64,000 nucleotides of DNA, taken from contig NC_081541.1 in NCBI RefSeq assembly GCF_901000735.1, forward strand, positions 6,751,021 through 6,815,020, given 5' to 3'. The translations under genes were made by a program, and so were the position numbers. Shown piece after piece: positions 20,248 through 37,872 of this stretch. Positions within the stretch are counted from its first letter, which is position 1; each line of letters starts with the position of its first letter. The stretch is from Corylus avellana (taxonomy: Eukaryota > Streptophyta > Magnoliopsida > Fagales > Betulaceae). The notes under the pieces are model-generated. The model worked only from the letters and a program-made list of their open reading frames with translations. It was not told where the DNA came from and did no database searches.

Positions 20248-22350
20248 AATTTTTATGTGTGATATTGAGATTTAAACATTAAATATTATAAAGATACATG
20301 TATTATTTATGGTTTTAAATAATATTTGATGAATTATGCCACATGGGATACCGGACAAGAAAGTCGTGTGTGCTTCCACTATGACAGATATATGATCTTC
20401 CATGTGATTGGGTCATGGTAGATTCTGGACAAGAAAGTAAGATCTCAAGCTTTTTTTTTTTTTTTTCATGGTTCTGAATAAAAAAAGTGTTGTGATAACA
20501 TAAACTTCTGTGATTGCTCTTCACTAACTCCCGTAATCATCACAGGCAGCTTCCCTTAGATTATAATTAAATGTAGAGAATCAAACTAGTTTTTGATTTC
20601 TATTCAAATAAATTCTATAATAGCTTCCTTTTATCTTTCCCCTATACCATTTAAATATTATTTAAATTAAATGTAAGAAACATAGAATAATACTAATTCC
20701 AAAAATTAACATTTAACATAACCGTCAAAGTTAACAACGTGGCTTATTTGTCACAAAATGGTAGTTTGTTGTATCCAAATCTCACGTCTGTGAGTTTGTG
20801 GAGCTTTTTTGAAACCTAAGTATATTTAACCCTAAAACATAAGAGATGAAAGTAAAATATTGAACGATCTTACAATACTATAGAATCACAAAAAAAAAAT
20901 GTTGTCTTTAAATGTTGATTTATGCCTTTTTGAATATTTAGCTCAGTGCGATCGGATTCTTTGACACGCAATCTTTCATGATTAGACTATAGTGTTTATC
21001 TTTGTTAAATACGCATTTTCAAGAACAAAGGGTAATAGATCGAACAACCTTTCTTTTCTTTGTGAGATAATTCTTAGAATTTTTAGAATAAAATAAGCTA
21101 TTATAACATGTGGGAGTTTAAAAGGGTAATTTGAAAAAAAGGTTATAACAAAGGGGACCCAAAAACTTCTTCTTCTTTTTTTTAACAGAAGTGTCCCAAT
21201 GGCTAGTGCTCAAGGTTATTTCCAAAAGAAATAATTATTCAAAATCTTTGGAATAATTCGATCCAAGGCAAATAAGTGGGTTGAATAAAATAGAGGGCAA
21301 ATGAATAAGTATTTGAAACACCCTCCAACACCTGCACCTTTCTCATCTTCTCCCCCATCTTGCATTATGCAGAGAAACAATAAAGAACTAAAAAATAACA
21401 TTGAGAATGAATAAATATTAAGAGCATTCACAATGGAAGAACCAAACGTTACTTTTATCTAAAATAACTCTTCAAATTTGTAAAAAACTCCCCATAATAT
21501 TGGATTAACCCAAAAAAAAAAAAAAAAAAAAAAAAGGATATTTGATTGGAAGAAAAAAAAAATGCTAAATGTAGCAGCACTTTTTAAGTGAGTCATTTTA
21601 TTTTTTATTGTTTCTCTCACCTGTTTCTCTTTTTTCCAATATATTTTCTCACTTTTCAAGGGGTGATTGGTTGTTTTTGGTGTTTTTTTTTTTTTTCATG
21701 GAAATGGTTTTTTTGAATTAAAATTAATAAAAAAAAATTAAAAATAAAATATTATTTTAATAAAATAGATAGAAATATAGTTAATCGGATGTAAATGCAT
21801 TTAAAAATTCATTATCTAAACTAGATAAAAGTGAGTTTTGATGAGCCATTTTGTATAAAAATTTAGCTCCTCCATTGTGAATGCTCTAATGCGCTTTGCT
21901 ATAGTAAAAAGCTACAAATTCAGAATTATTGTTGATAAAATAGATATCATATTATAAACTTGATATGCATAAGATCTCCAGCAGCCTTAATTATTTTAGC
22001 TCATCAAAAAGCACAATTTTTTTTATTTTACTTAACATTTTTTCAATACAAATTTTAACAAAATTTCTATTACATTTTCTACGTTTTTTAAATATTATTT
22101 TTCATTTTTTCATTTTTATTGTTTCCTTAACACCATCATGATCTCTATACGAAATTTGAAAAGATCTTTTTAAGAGGAGAACCGTTCCTTGTACTCGTTT
22201 CGATACTGATCCTGAGCTCGGCCAATCTATGGTCTCTTCATGCAAACACAGTTTTCTTTGGCATTGGACCATAACCTTAACAAAAGCTTTTCCATTTTAG
22301 CTAGCCATCTCTCTCTCTCTCTCTACACTCTGCAATGGTGCACAATTAAA
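20248..22350. other. non-coding stretch duplicated from copy A
   Basis: Matches 4,490-6,593 with scattered substitutions and homopolymer changes. No gene is visible. Confidence 0.6.
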
Positions 22351-22517
22351 TGTTAAATTAATAATTATGTGATTAAATTTACCTCTTCTTATCAGCTTAA
22401 GTTATTGGGATAACTGATAATTTAACTTGGTATCAAAACATGTTAAACTATCAGTTATCCCAAAAACTTAAGCTGATAGGAAAATGTAAATTTAATCTCT
22501 TAATCATTAGTTTAACA
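22351..22517. mobile_element. head-to-head pair of TRIM-type LTRs (copy B)
   Basis: Counterpart of 6,594-6,760: two ~77-base LTR-like units in inverted orientation around TTGGTATCA. Both end in TTTAAC-type termini. Confidence 0.55.
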
Positions 22518-23416
22518 CCCAACACTCTACAATGATGCTTCTAGAATTTACATTAATGGTCTTTCTTTTTGAAGAGAATGAATAAAATATCCATCTAGTA
22601 TCCTACATGGAGTAATTTTTTCGAAAATTCATTGTACTCATTTTTTTTTCTTCTTTAAAATTGATGTGGCTTTCTAAATCGCAATTAGATTAAAATTTAA
22701 TCATGATATATCACAAATTCAATGATAATTTTAAAAATTACATCAATTTTGAGGGATACAAAAAAGACATAAGGTGATCATATATAGCTTTACTCTATGA
22801 GAAAATAGTGTTATTTTTTTATCAATGTATTGATAAATCATCAACGCCATATAAAATATGTTATAGACTTGCACTGTACGCATCACTTATAAAGTGATTA
22901 TGCGCACTTACATAAAAAAATAAAAAAATAAAAGTAATTATATATGCGTAATGGCCCTAATGGGTGAGTAGTTGGTGTGTTGTTATATATCAAGGGTTAG
23001 TGGGTTTTAATTAACGAAAAAAAAGGGTTAGTGGTTTTTTTTTTAAAGAAGGGTTAGTGGGGTACTTGATGCTTTTTAGAGTAGCTGGTGTGGAAAAGTT
23101 AGTGTACGTGTAAAAATTACTTGCGAGTACAACGGATTTTTATGCAATAGCACAAAATCACAAAATTCAAAAATATAAAATATAAAATCTATATGATGGC
23201 CTAGTGTAAAAAACCTGACTAGGAAAAAGGTTTTAGCTAAAAAAAAATTATTTTTTATTCTTATTATCCCTTTTTTATCTACTCATTCCCACTATCTTAT
23301 TTAAGAAAAAAAAAATCTTTTCTAAAGCACCTACGTCTTAAAATTATGTGTAGAGTTATTTTTTAGCTCAACAATTTTTAGGCTAAAGTAGCTAGCAAGG
23401 GTACGAAAATGAATTG

Positions 23417-23732
23417 ATGAAGATTCACAATGGAGGAATACATGATCACTTGTACAAGAAATCTTTAATCCAGATGAGGCGGCAAAAATATGTAGCATGG
23501 TTTTGAGTCCTAATGTACAAATTGATAGCTTGATATATATGGATTGGAACCTCACATGGACTATTCTCGGTGAGGAGTGGAGAAGGCAAGAGCATTGAGC
23601 ATGAAAGGAAAATGTTCTAAGGCATTCCATCTCAGTGGGATATGAAAGCAACTTTGGAGAATGAGAGTCCCAGAGGTACTTGTAAAATAATTTCTATGGC
23701 GAATTTGCAACAACTTATTACTATCAAAGAAA
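23417..23732 (+). pseudogene. LINE fragment, 5' piece (copy B)
   Basis: Broken reverse-transcriptase-linker sequence (NPDEAAKICSMVLSP region), followed by TGGCGAATTTGCAACAAC, readable as WRICNNLL. That resembles the segment just before the zf-RVT zinc finger. The fragment stops at AGAAA, the target duplication of the inserted LTR, and resumes at 24,985. Confidence 0.55.
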
Positions 23733-24979
23733 TGTTAGAAGATAAAATCTGATCAAGTCAAGTATATCCAAGCAAAGCAACAATCCCATGATTTACTCCT
23801 CTATGTTTCATGGGATTGCATATTACTCTCCATCACAACCCATGATTCACGCCATGATATATGGGACGTGTGCCCTTCATATGCCTATATATTGTTCTCT
23901 CTTGTAACATTCAAATCACTGAATAAAGATATAGTCCTTTGTGTTCTCTTTCTCTTCTCTTTACAAACTTTCTTCTGTTAGGGTGTGTTTGGGAGTGTGT
24001 TTTTAAAGAAATAATCTACAATTTTAAACTAAATTGCAATTTTAGAGTGTTTGGGATTGCGATTTTAAAAACGCAAATTTTAAAATCGTGGAAAAATCTG
24101 CGATTTTCATAAGCTGTTTAGAGGGTGCTTATTCGAAAAAAAAAAATGCGAATCTAAACCAAAATCACGATTTCTATTAAAAAGATATTTGGCGCAATAT
24201 TTACCTATTTTTTAGCATGAATGAAAAAAATACCAAGAATACTCACCTAAACCCTTCTTTTCCCTTCTTTTTCTTCATCCACTCTCTGCCTCTTCATCCT
24301 TTCTCCGTCCCTTTACTCTTTCTCGTGTCTGTTGTCCATCCTCTCTCCGCCCCTCTACCAGGTAAGAATCTTACCTTAATATTTTCTTTCTCCGTATAAC
24401 TCTTTTTTATATGCGTTTATGTTCTTCGACTTTCAAAATTTTATTTAGATTGCCCTGCACAGTAACCATTTGTGATAGATTTTTATTTTATTTTTTAATG
24501 GATAGTGCACCGTAACAATTTATGCTGTTTTTTTTTTCATATATTTTTTATTATATGTCTGTTTGGAATATGTTTCAAGAAAAAAAAAAAAACACAAAAA
24601 AAAAAGGCATATAGAAACAAGTAATATAGCAATATATAATTTCCTAAGTAGAAAACTCAAAGTTAATGTCAAATTATAAGTCATACTTTTGTTTGTAGAG
24701 GTGTTAAAAATGGAGGCTTATAAACAATGTTAGTTATTTTACTGTTATAAAGAAATGTCCTTATTGGTAATTTGGCCATAAAATGCAATTATATATTAAT
24801 GTTATCCAAACACTCAATTGATAAAAAAAATAAAAAAAATAAAAAAAAAAAGTACTTTTTAGTATGCTTTACCAAACGCCTACGTGATTTTAAAAAATAG
24901 CGATCTTAAAAACTCAATTTTTAAAATCGCACTTATTGAAATCGTACTCCCAAACGGACCCTTAGTGTATATTTTCACA
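23733..24979 (+). mobile_element. solo LTR (~263 bp) carrying a Harbinger insertion
   Basis: The unit starts TGTTAGAAGATAAAATC and ends TATATTTTCACA, giving TG...CA ends. It is flanked by 5-bp AGAAA duplications at 23,728-23,732 and 24,980-24,984. It contains CACTGAATAAAGATATAG, a polyadenylation-type signal, and a CT-rich tail. With the Harbinger and its duplication removed, the LTR is about 263 bases. No internal retroelement domain is left, so it is a solo LTR. Confidence 0.72.
23981..24961. mobile_element. PIF/Harbinger-type non-autonomous element, 981 bp
   Basis: Ends GGGTGTGTTTGGGAGTG and, inverted, GGGTCCGTTTGGGAGTACG. The flanking 3-bp duplications are TTA (23,978-23,980 and 24,962-24,964). 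TWA duplications with GGG...GTTTGG ends are typical of PIF/Harbinger. Internally it repeats TTTTAAAATCG blocks. No transposase is present. Confidence 0.78.
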
Positions 24980-24984
24980 AGAAA

Positions 24985-25832
24985 ATCCATGCCGGAAGAG
25001 GATTGTTAACGACCCCATGTGCCCCATTTGCAGTCTCTGGCCAGTTAATAGGTCATATATATCCTATGGAGTTGCTGCTCGGCTACAGCAGTGTGGATGG
25101 AATGTAATAGAAAAATTCAGAAGCTTTCCATTTCAGAGAATGACTTCTCGATCGTGTCACCCAGAACACTGCACAGTGCGGCACATGAATCTCTGGAGGC
25201 TTTCCAACATGCTACGATGGATTCTAAACGTCAGGAACGGAAGTCCACGAATCCTAAGAGTTAGAAATGGAAGAAGCCTCCACAAGGGGTGGACAAAGTC
25301 AATTAGGATGCAGACATTGATGCGCGAAACAAGAAGACGGGGGTGGGAGTGATTGTATATATGGGATGCGGAAGGTTTTGCATGTTTTGGCCTCAATGTG
25401 CACCATGGTGCCTTTTAGTACCAATCCAACAATAGCGGAAACCGTGGCTTCCTGGACGGCTGTAGTCTTTTGCAAAAACCTAGGTCCCAACAGGATTTTT
25501 TTGGAGGGCAATACGCTTAAAATTGTGAACATTTTGCGTCAAGAAGGACCTTGCTAGAGTGGGTATGGACAATTATTGAAGATATCCATGTCATCCCAAA
25601 CAGCCTACATATTGAAAAGTCGGGCATGTTGGGAAGGAGGCAAATGAAGCGGCTCATTGCCTTGCGAAACTTGCTCTTGGCTAGTCTTTAGACCATGTAT
25701 GAATAGAGGATAGCCCATGTGTATTCAGAATATTGTACTTATTGACACCACTAACCCTTTTTGGTCTAAAGACTTGCGGGTTGAACTTTTTATATAAGAA
25801 AGTCTCATTAAAAATAAAATAAAATAAAAATT
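24985..25832 (+). pseudogene. LINE 3' part: zf-RVT zinc finger and RNase H remnant
   Basis: The text RIVNDPMCPICSL begins the zf-RVT zinc finger of plant LINEs. Further on, in shifted frames, come an RNase H-like start (DADIDARNKKTGVGVIV), then AETVASWTAVVFCKNLG and REGPC, and finally EANEAAHCLAKLALG near 25,640-25,680. At least two frameshifts and several stops are present. An A-rich tail (AAAAATAAAATAAAATAAAA) ends the element near 25,832. The gene is dead and 5'-truncated, as is usual for plant L1 copies. Confidence 0.72.
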
Positions 25833-27330
25833 TGCTAGCCGGATAAGCTTTGACTAATCGATGTAAATGCTTTGACAAGAATGTCTTAACCTTGTCATGA
25901 TCTCTTCTCATAAATCTAATTCCTGACAAGAACGTCCCGATCTTCAAAAAATGGGGGTATTTTTTAGTCAAATACCCTAACAAGCCCCTCCCTTTTTAAA
26001 AAAATTAAAAAATTTCTGGTGAGCCAAAGGGAGCCGTGAGTGATCTGGTGAGTCTAGTTTAGGTTTTTTTTTTTTGGTTCTTTTAAAACTTTTATAATTA
26101 AATGTAAATTTGTATTTTTATAAATTTTAGAATGGGTATGTTAAAGACATTTAGTCTGTTTGCCATTTGAGTTAATTAAGGCAAAACCCTAACAATAGGG
26201 GTGAAATTAAAAAAAGTTGGAAAATAAAGGGAAAATTACACTTTATCTTCCTAAAGTTTGGGGCGATTTTTAATTCGACCTCCAATGTTTTAATTTTTGC
26301 AATGCACCCCCTCAAACTTGCAAATTTTTTTCAATTCGACCAATATTATCCTAAAGTTCTCCTAATGGTGGAGGAGGGATGTGGGTAGCAGCACGAGGAG
26401 GACAACACATATGACTTTTGAAACTTTTGTTATGCCTTCAATAATTTTCTCATGTTTAACTAGCTCATAAATATAACCTCAAAAACATATTTCCAGCTAG
26501 CCTTTATAAATGTCGAAGGAAAAACATTTCATTTCAGTGAACCTTTTTGGTGAGATTATTATTATTATTGAAAGAAAATTGCAAAGCCCTCCTACATGAA
26601 GTGTATAAAATAGAGTAGTAAACACGAATGACTACTACAATGTAAAAAGCAAATCAAATCTATCAGATTTGTTGAGACAAAATTAGGAACATTTACAATA
26701 ACTCAATCCAAAAGAGATCTAAAATCGACTGATATTTTAATTATGCATGTGTGTTTTAGTAAGAATTGGGTTTTCTCTTTTTCATTAGGATTATGTTTTC
26801 CCCTTTCTATTAGGATTAGATTTTTTTTTTTTTTCCAATTAGGATTTGTTTTCATTTTCCTTGTTAAATTAGGAGGTGCCTAACCTATATTAAAGCTAGG
26901 CATCTAATCTTTGTTATTTTTCAATTCAATTTTTAAGTATTAATTAAATTTAAGTATTTCAGAATTATTTCTCTGTTTACTTTATTTTGGACAATTAGAG
27001 TTTTTTTCTTCCCTATTTGTTATTTTCTCTCTTCTTGAATTTCCTTTTCAATCTTCAATTCTTGGGTATGTACTTCCAATAATAACCCTAAACCTCAATG
27101 CAAAAGACAATAGTTTGGGAATAATATGTCTCATCTCCTTCTATTCAAACTCAACATCTTTAACGAAAAAAAAAAACACACACACACACACACAAGATAA
27201 ATAAAGATAGAATTCAACTTCTCCTAAACAAACCTAAAGTTATCTTCTAAGATACCTTAAGGCTTTTAACCCTAATGAAAGATAAAGCACTAAACAATAG
27301 AGAAATAAGATAACTCTAAACACACTTTCG
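25833..27330. other. intergenic DNA downstream of TPS copy C
   Basis: No gene is supported. It contains a 3' LINE tail on the minus strand (about 26,560-26,720, similar to 54,770-54,935) and a block at 26,425-26,545 that recurs in an RSH1 intron at 45,960-46,085. It also has LTR-like T-rich text at 26,740-27,060 and a (CA)n tract at about 27,174-27,194. Confidence 0.55.
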
Positions 27331-32500
<5,170 letters not shown>

Positions 32501-32586
32501 TGATGGAAGGATTTCAGTGATGAAGATTGCTGAGGTTTTTGGATTGAATGGATGGATACTTGGGAAAAATATGCTACCAATGAATA

Positions 32587-32596
32587 CCTTTATATA
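32587..32596 (-). promoter_or_regulatory. TATA box of TPS copy C
   Basis: Minus-strand TATATAAAGG centred about 90 bases upstream of the ATG at 32,500. A transcript would start roughly 30 bases downstream, giving a ~60-nt leader. The in-frame upstream ATG at 32,614 lies upstream of the box and so is not a credible start. Confidence 0.65.
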
Positions 32597-33043
32597 ATAC
32601 CCAAAGCATACCACGTTTTACATGCATGCATGCATGTATATCATCGGTACATGCGGGCTAAAACGATCGTTCATAAAATATTCAATATTGTACGTGGAGC
32701 TACCATATCCTTAATCCTTGTGTCATTGTGGTCCTCAAATGTAATTTGTAGGCTTAATTTGTCGTGATATGAGAATTTAGGAAGATCTCAGACTTTAGCG
32801 GACAAAAGCATATTTTTTTCATGGTTTAGAATAAAAACTCACCTGCTTTATTTATCTTCTCAGCTCCCTTCTTATTGACGGTCGATCTTTGTGGGTAATC
32901 AACATGGTTTTAAATAATTGATGAATTATGTCACAAGGGATTCCGGACAAGAAAGCCGTGTTTGATTCCATTCCACAATGATAGAGTCATCATGTTGATA
33001 TTATTCTGACATGTGAGATGAAGTTGGGAAAGGTCGTTATATA
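32597..33043 (-). promoter_or_regulatory. distal promoter of TPS copy C
   Basis: Contains TGCATGCATGCATG (RY-type) and CAGACTTTAGCGGAC, conserved in all array promoters. It ends at GTTATATA (33,036-33,043), the duplicated target of element h4, which sits about 540 bases upstream of the ATG. Confidence 0.5.
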
Positions 33044-34799
33044 CAGAGACAGAGGGAGGGGGGACCGCCTGGGGCTGTGGTCCTCCCCACTACCTTAAAA
33101 AAGACATTACCGATTATTCAAATTACTATAGCTAGCTTTCAAAAAGTCTCTATAATTAATACACGACATTGCATACACACAAAGACGGACGGAGGGGGGC
33201 CCGGCAAGGGCCATGGTCTCCCACCCCCCTCCCCCTCCACTTCTTCAAAAAAGATATTTTAAGGAGTAAAAAAATAAAAAATAAATAAAAATAAAAATTT
33301 ATACTGGTTCCCCAACATAAATTGACAGGTCTCGGTCCCCCCAAATCTCCTCCACCGGTTGATCTTGGGGTTTTCTTCTTACTTCTTAGGTTAATCTTGG
33401 GGTTTTCTTTTGATTAATTTTTCTATTGTTTGGCTTGAAAATTTGGTTAAGAATCTGAAAAGTTGATTTTTTTTTTTTTTTTTTCCCTTCATAGATTGGC
33501 TGTCGGCTCGGAAACTTGGAAATTCCTGTTGCTACTTGGAAATTTTTGTGTTTTTTGTTCTTGTTATGCGCTTTACGTATGTTTGTAAATCTTGGATCTT
33601 TTCTCTGTAAGGATTTATGGTTCTTGATTTGGTATGGCCGTATGAGAATTTTTGATTGGATTTATTTTGATGCGTTTTTATAACTAATGCCATTGAGAAA
33701 TCTCTAGTTTATCTTTGAGTTTTTGTTCCACCCATTGAATTTCAAGTTTGAAATCATAATGATTTAGGAAATTTTTGTTTAGGTCCAAATTTGGGGGAAT
33801 TTTAGTAAGAAACTAAATTCCTAAAATTAATTAGGGCTTTTGTGTGTAGTGGATTTCTACGCATGATTTAAGATTCGGGGTGTTAGATTAATGGGTGTAA
33901 AGCTTTAATTTCACTATTTTTTATAGTATGGACATAAACCCTAATTTGTATAGTATGAATTAAATTAGGGCTTTTGGTATCTAAACACTAGGATTGCTAA
34001 TTGGATGTGTTAATTACATTTAAAGCGTTAATTAACCCTAGACTTTCATGAGTTCAATGTAAATTGAAGCACATGGGGTTTACGTTCTAATATGTCATAT
34101 TATAATCATATTGATTATTGTATGTGAATATGAGTATTATAAATTTGGGGTAAGTTGCTAGATCAATGGAATAGGAAGAGAATAATAATTATAGGGTTCA
34201 AGTGTAATGTTTAACTTAGAGTCTATGTGATGATTATGTTATTCATGTGAGTTTGTTCATTATTAACCTACAAATATTTTTTCTTTATTTTCTAAAGACT
34301 CAAAATGATCATGTAAATTTATTTGTAGATGATGAGAAAATCAAACACAATACTTGACTATTTCAAAAGAAAACATCCACAAAGTTTATTGGAGTTTGAT
34401 CCTAGATTGTGTGTCACTTATGAGAATATCATCTTAATCAACGAGGTGCAAAATAACTCAACGCAGGTCGCACTTTTTGAGGTTAGTACTCTAAGCTCAA
34501 TTCATAATCTAAGTGGTCTTGTAATTTAGATATTATGGTTATTAAATATTGAGAATAATGTTTGTTAGAATTTAAACATTTAATTGCAGAGTATGACCCA
34601 ATTCTAAGCTCAATTCCTTATTGTATTTAAGTACCAGTGATTAGACTGAGAAGAAAAAAAATGGAAAAAAGTACTAGTTCATTACACGCTGAAAAAAAAA
34701 AAATAAAAAAAAATAAAAAAAAATAAAAAAAATCTTGATAACCAAAAAGAAAAAAATTGCTTTGGTCCCCTCCCATAAAACTTCCTGGCTCCGTCCCTG
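33044..34799 (+). mobile_element. hAT-type non-autonomous element h4 (1,756 bp)
   Basis: Left end CAGAGACAGAGGGAGG preceded by GTTATATA; right end GGCTCCGTCCCTG abutting a TPS exon-1 fragment. Frame 34,329-34,529 encodes MMRKSNTILDYFKRKHPQ..., identical to that in h1. A second GACGGACGGAGGGG block lies near 33,183. There is no further transposase. Confidence 0.75.
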
Positions 34800-34906
34800 G
34801 GAGGAACACTTGTGAATTTGACGAATGATGAGTTGGGAGTCTTAGATGGGAGCAGTAGTGGAGTGAAGTTGGCATTGCCGAGTGAAGCAAGATGGTAAAG
34901 ATCCAT
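34800..34906 (-). pseudogene. TPS exon-1 fragment 4
   Basis: ATG at 34,906. The sequence equals fragment 1 (MDLYHLASLG to FTSVPP) and has the same hAT junction. The upstream promoter runs to 35,461. Confidence 0.8.
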
Positions 34907-35461
34907 TGATGGAAGGATTTAAGTGATGAAGCTTGCTGAGGTTTTTGGATTGAATGGATGGATACTTGGGAAAAATATGCTTCCAATGAATACCATTATA
35001 TAATACCCAAAGCATACCACGCGTTACATGCATGCATGCATGTATATCATCGGTACATGCCGGCTAAAACAATCGTTCATAAAATATTCAATATTGTACG
35101 TGAGCAACCATATCCTTAATCCTTGTGTCATTGTGGTCCTCAAATGTAATTTGTAGGCTTAATTTGTCGTGATATGAGAATTTAGGAAGATCTCAGACTT
35201 TAGTGGACAAAAGCATATTTTTTTCTTGGTTTAGAATAAAAACTCACCTCCTTTATTTATATTCTCAGCTCTCTTCTTATTTATGGTCGATCTTTGGGGA
35301 CCGGTAATCAACGTGGTTTTAAATAATTGATGAATTATGTCACAAGGGATTCCGGACAAGAAAGCCTTGTTTGATTCCATTCCACAATGATAGAGTCATC
35401 ACCAATTGCAGGCTGATATTATTCTGACATGTGAGATGAAGTTGGGAAAGGTCGTTATATA
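34907..35461 (-). promoter_or_regulatory. duplicated TPS promoter between h4 and h5
   Basis: Same modules as the copy C promoter, with a TATA-like TATATAATGG variant. It ends GTTATATA (35,454-35,461) at h5. Near-identical to 9,452-9,997. Confidence 0.55.
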
Positions 35462-37205
35462 CAGAGACGGAGGGAGGGGGACCGGCTGAGGCTATGGTCC
35501 CCTCCACTTCCTTATAAAAGATATTACCGATTATTCAAATTGCTATATAGCTGGCTTCCAAAAAGTCTTTATAGTTAATACATGACGTTGCTTACACACA
35601 GACGGAGGGAGGGGGGACCGGCTGGGGCCATGGTCCCCCCCCCCTCCCCTTCCTTAAAAAAAATTATTTTAAGGAGTAAAAATAAAAATAAATAAAAAAT
35701 AAAAAAATAAAATTCTATGAGTTCCCCAAAATAAATTAAGTCCCGGTCCCCTCAAATCTCTTCCACCGGTTGATCTTGGGGTTTTCTTCTTACTTCTTAG
35801 GTTAATCGTAGGGTTTTCTTTTGGTTAATGTTTCTATTGTTTGGCTTGAAAATTTGGTTAAGAACCTGAAAAGTTGAATTATTTTTTTTTTTTTTTTAAC
35901 CTTCATAGATTGGCTGTTGGCTTGGAAACTTGAAAATTCCTGTTGCTACTTGAAAATTTTTGTGTTTTTTTGTTGTTGTTATTCTCTTTATGTATGTATG
36001 TAAATCTTGGATCTTTTCTTTGTGAGGATTTATGGTTCTTGATTTGGTATAGCCGTATGAGAATTTTTGATTTGTTTGATTTTGATGGGTTTTTATAACT
36101 AATGCCATTGAGAAATCTCTAGTTTCTCTTTGAGTTTTTGTTCCACCCGTTGAATTTCAAGTTTGAAATCATAATGATTTAGGGAATTTTTGATTAGGTC
36201 CGAATTTGGGGGAATTTTAGTAAGGAGCTAAATTCCTAAAATTAGATAGGGGCTTTTGTGTTTAGTGGATTTCTATGCATGATTTAAAATCCGAGGTGTT
36301 AGATTAATGGGTTTAAAGCTTTAATTTCACTATTATTTATAGTATGGACATAAACTCTAATTTGTATAGTTTGAATTAAATTAGGGCTTTTGGTATGTGA
36401 ACACTAGCATTGCTAATTGGATGTGTTAATTACATTTAAAGCGTTAATTAACTCTAGATTTTCATGAGTTCAATGGAAATTGATGCCCATGGGGTTTAGG
36501 TTCTAATATGTCATATTATAATCATATTGATTATTGTGTGTGAATATGAGTATTATAAATTTAGGGTAAGTTAATTGCTAGATCAATGGAATAGGAAGAG
36601 AATAATAATTATAGGGTTAAAGTGTAATGTTTAACTTAGAATCTATGTGATGATTATGCTATTCATGTGAGTTTGTTCATTGTTAACTTACACATATTTT
36701 TTCTTTATTTTCTAAAGACTCAAAATGATCATGTAAATTTATTTGTATATGATGAGAAAGTCAAATACAATACTTGACTATTTCGAAAGAAAACATCCAC
36801 AAAGTTTATTGGAGTTTGATCCTAGATTGTGTGTCACTTATGAGAATATCATCTTAATCAACAAGGTGCAAAATAACTCAACGCAGGTCGCACTTTTTGA
36901 GGTTAGTACTCTAAGCTCAATTTCTAATCTAAGTGGTCTTGTAATTTAGATATTATGGTTATTAAATATTAAGAATATTGTTTGTTAGAATTTAAACATT
37001 TAATTGTAGAGTATGACCTAATTCTAAACTCAATTCCTCATTGTATTTAAGTACCAGTGATTAGAAAAAGAGGAAAAAAAATGGAAAAAAGTACCAGTTC
37101 ATTACACGCTGCGAAAAATAAAAAATAAAAAATAAAAAATCTTGATAACCCAAAAAAAAAAATTGCTTTGGTCCCCTCCCATAAAACCTCCTGACTCCGT
37201 CCCTG
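35462..37205 (+). mobile_element. hAT-type non-autonomous element h5 (1,744 bp)
   Basis: Left end CAGAGACGGAGGGAGG after GTTATATA; right end CTGACTCCGTCCCTG abutting TPS sequence. Frame 36,743-36,949 repeats the transposase-like MRKSNTILDYFERKHPQ start. Closest to h2. Confidence 0.75.
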
Positions 37206-37312
37206 GGAGGAACACTTGTGAATTTGACGAATGATGAGATGGAAGTCTTAGATGGTAGCAGTAGTGGAGTGAAGTTGGCATTGCCGAGTGAAGCAAGACG
37301 GTAAAGATCCAT
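37206..37312 (-). pseudogene. TPS exon-1 fragment 5
   Basis: ATG at 37,312 (MDLYRLASLGNANFTP) and same breakpoint as fragments 1, 2 and 4. Its promoter extends to about 37,872, where the left end of the next hAT element is deleted. Confidence 0.8.
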
Positions 37313-37872
37313 TGATGGAAGGATTTCAGTGGTGAAGCTTGATGAAGCTTTTGGATTGAATGGATGGATACTTGGGAAAAATATGCTTCCAATGAATACC
37401 TTTATATAATACCCAAAGCATACCACGTGTTACATGCATGCATGCATCATGCATGTATATCATCGGTACATACGGGCTAAAACGATCGTTCATAAAATAT
37501 TCAATATTGTTCGTACGTGGAGCTACCATATCCTTAATCCTTGTGTCATTGTGTCATTGTGGTCCTCAAATGTAATTTGTAGGCTTAATTTGTCGTGATA
37601 TGAGAATTTAGGAAGATCTCAGACTTTAGCGGACAAAAGCATATTTTTTTCATGGTTTAGAATAAAAACTCAACTGCTTTATTTATCTTCTCAGCTCCCT
37701 ACTTATTGATGGACGATCTTTGTGGGTAATCAACATGGTTTTAAATAATTGATGAATTATGTCACATGGGATTCCAGACAAGAAAGTCGTGTTTGATTCC
37801 ATTCCACAATGATAGAGTCATCACCAATTGCATGTTGATATTATTCTGACATGTGAGATGAAGTTGGGAAAG

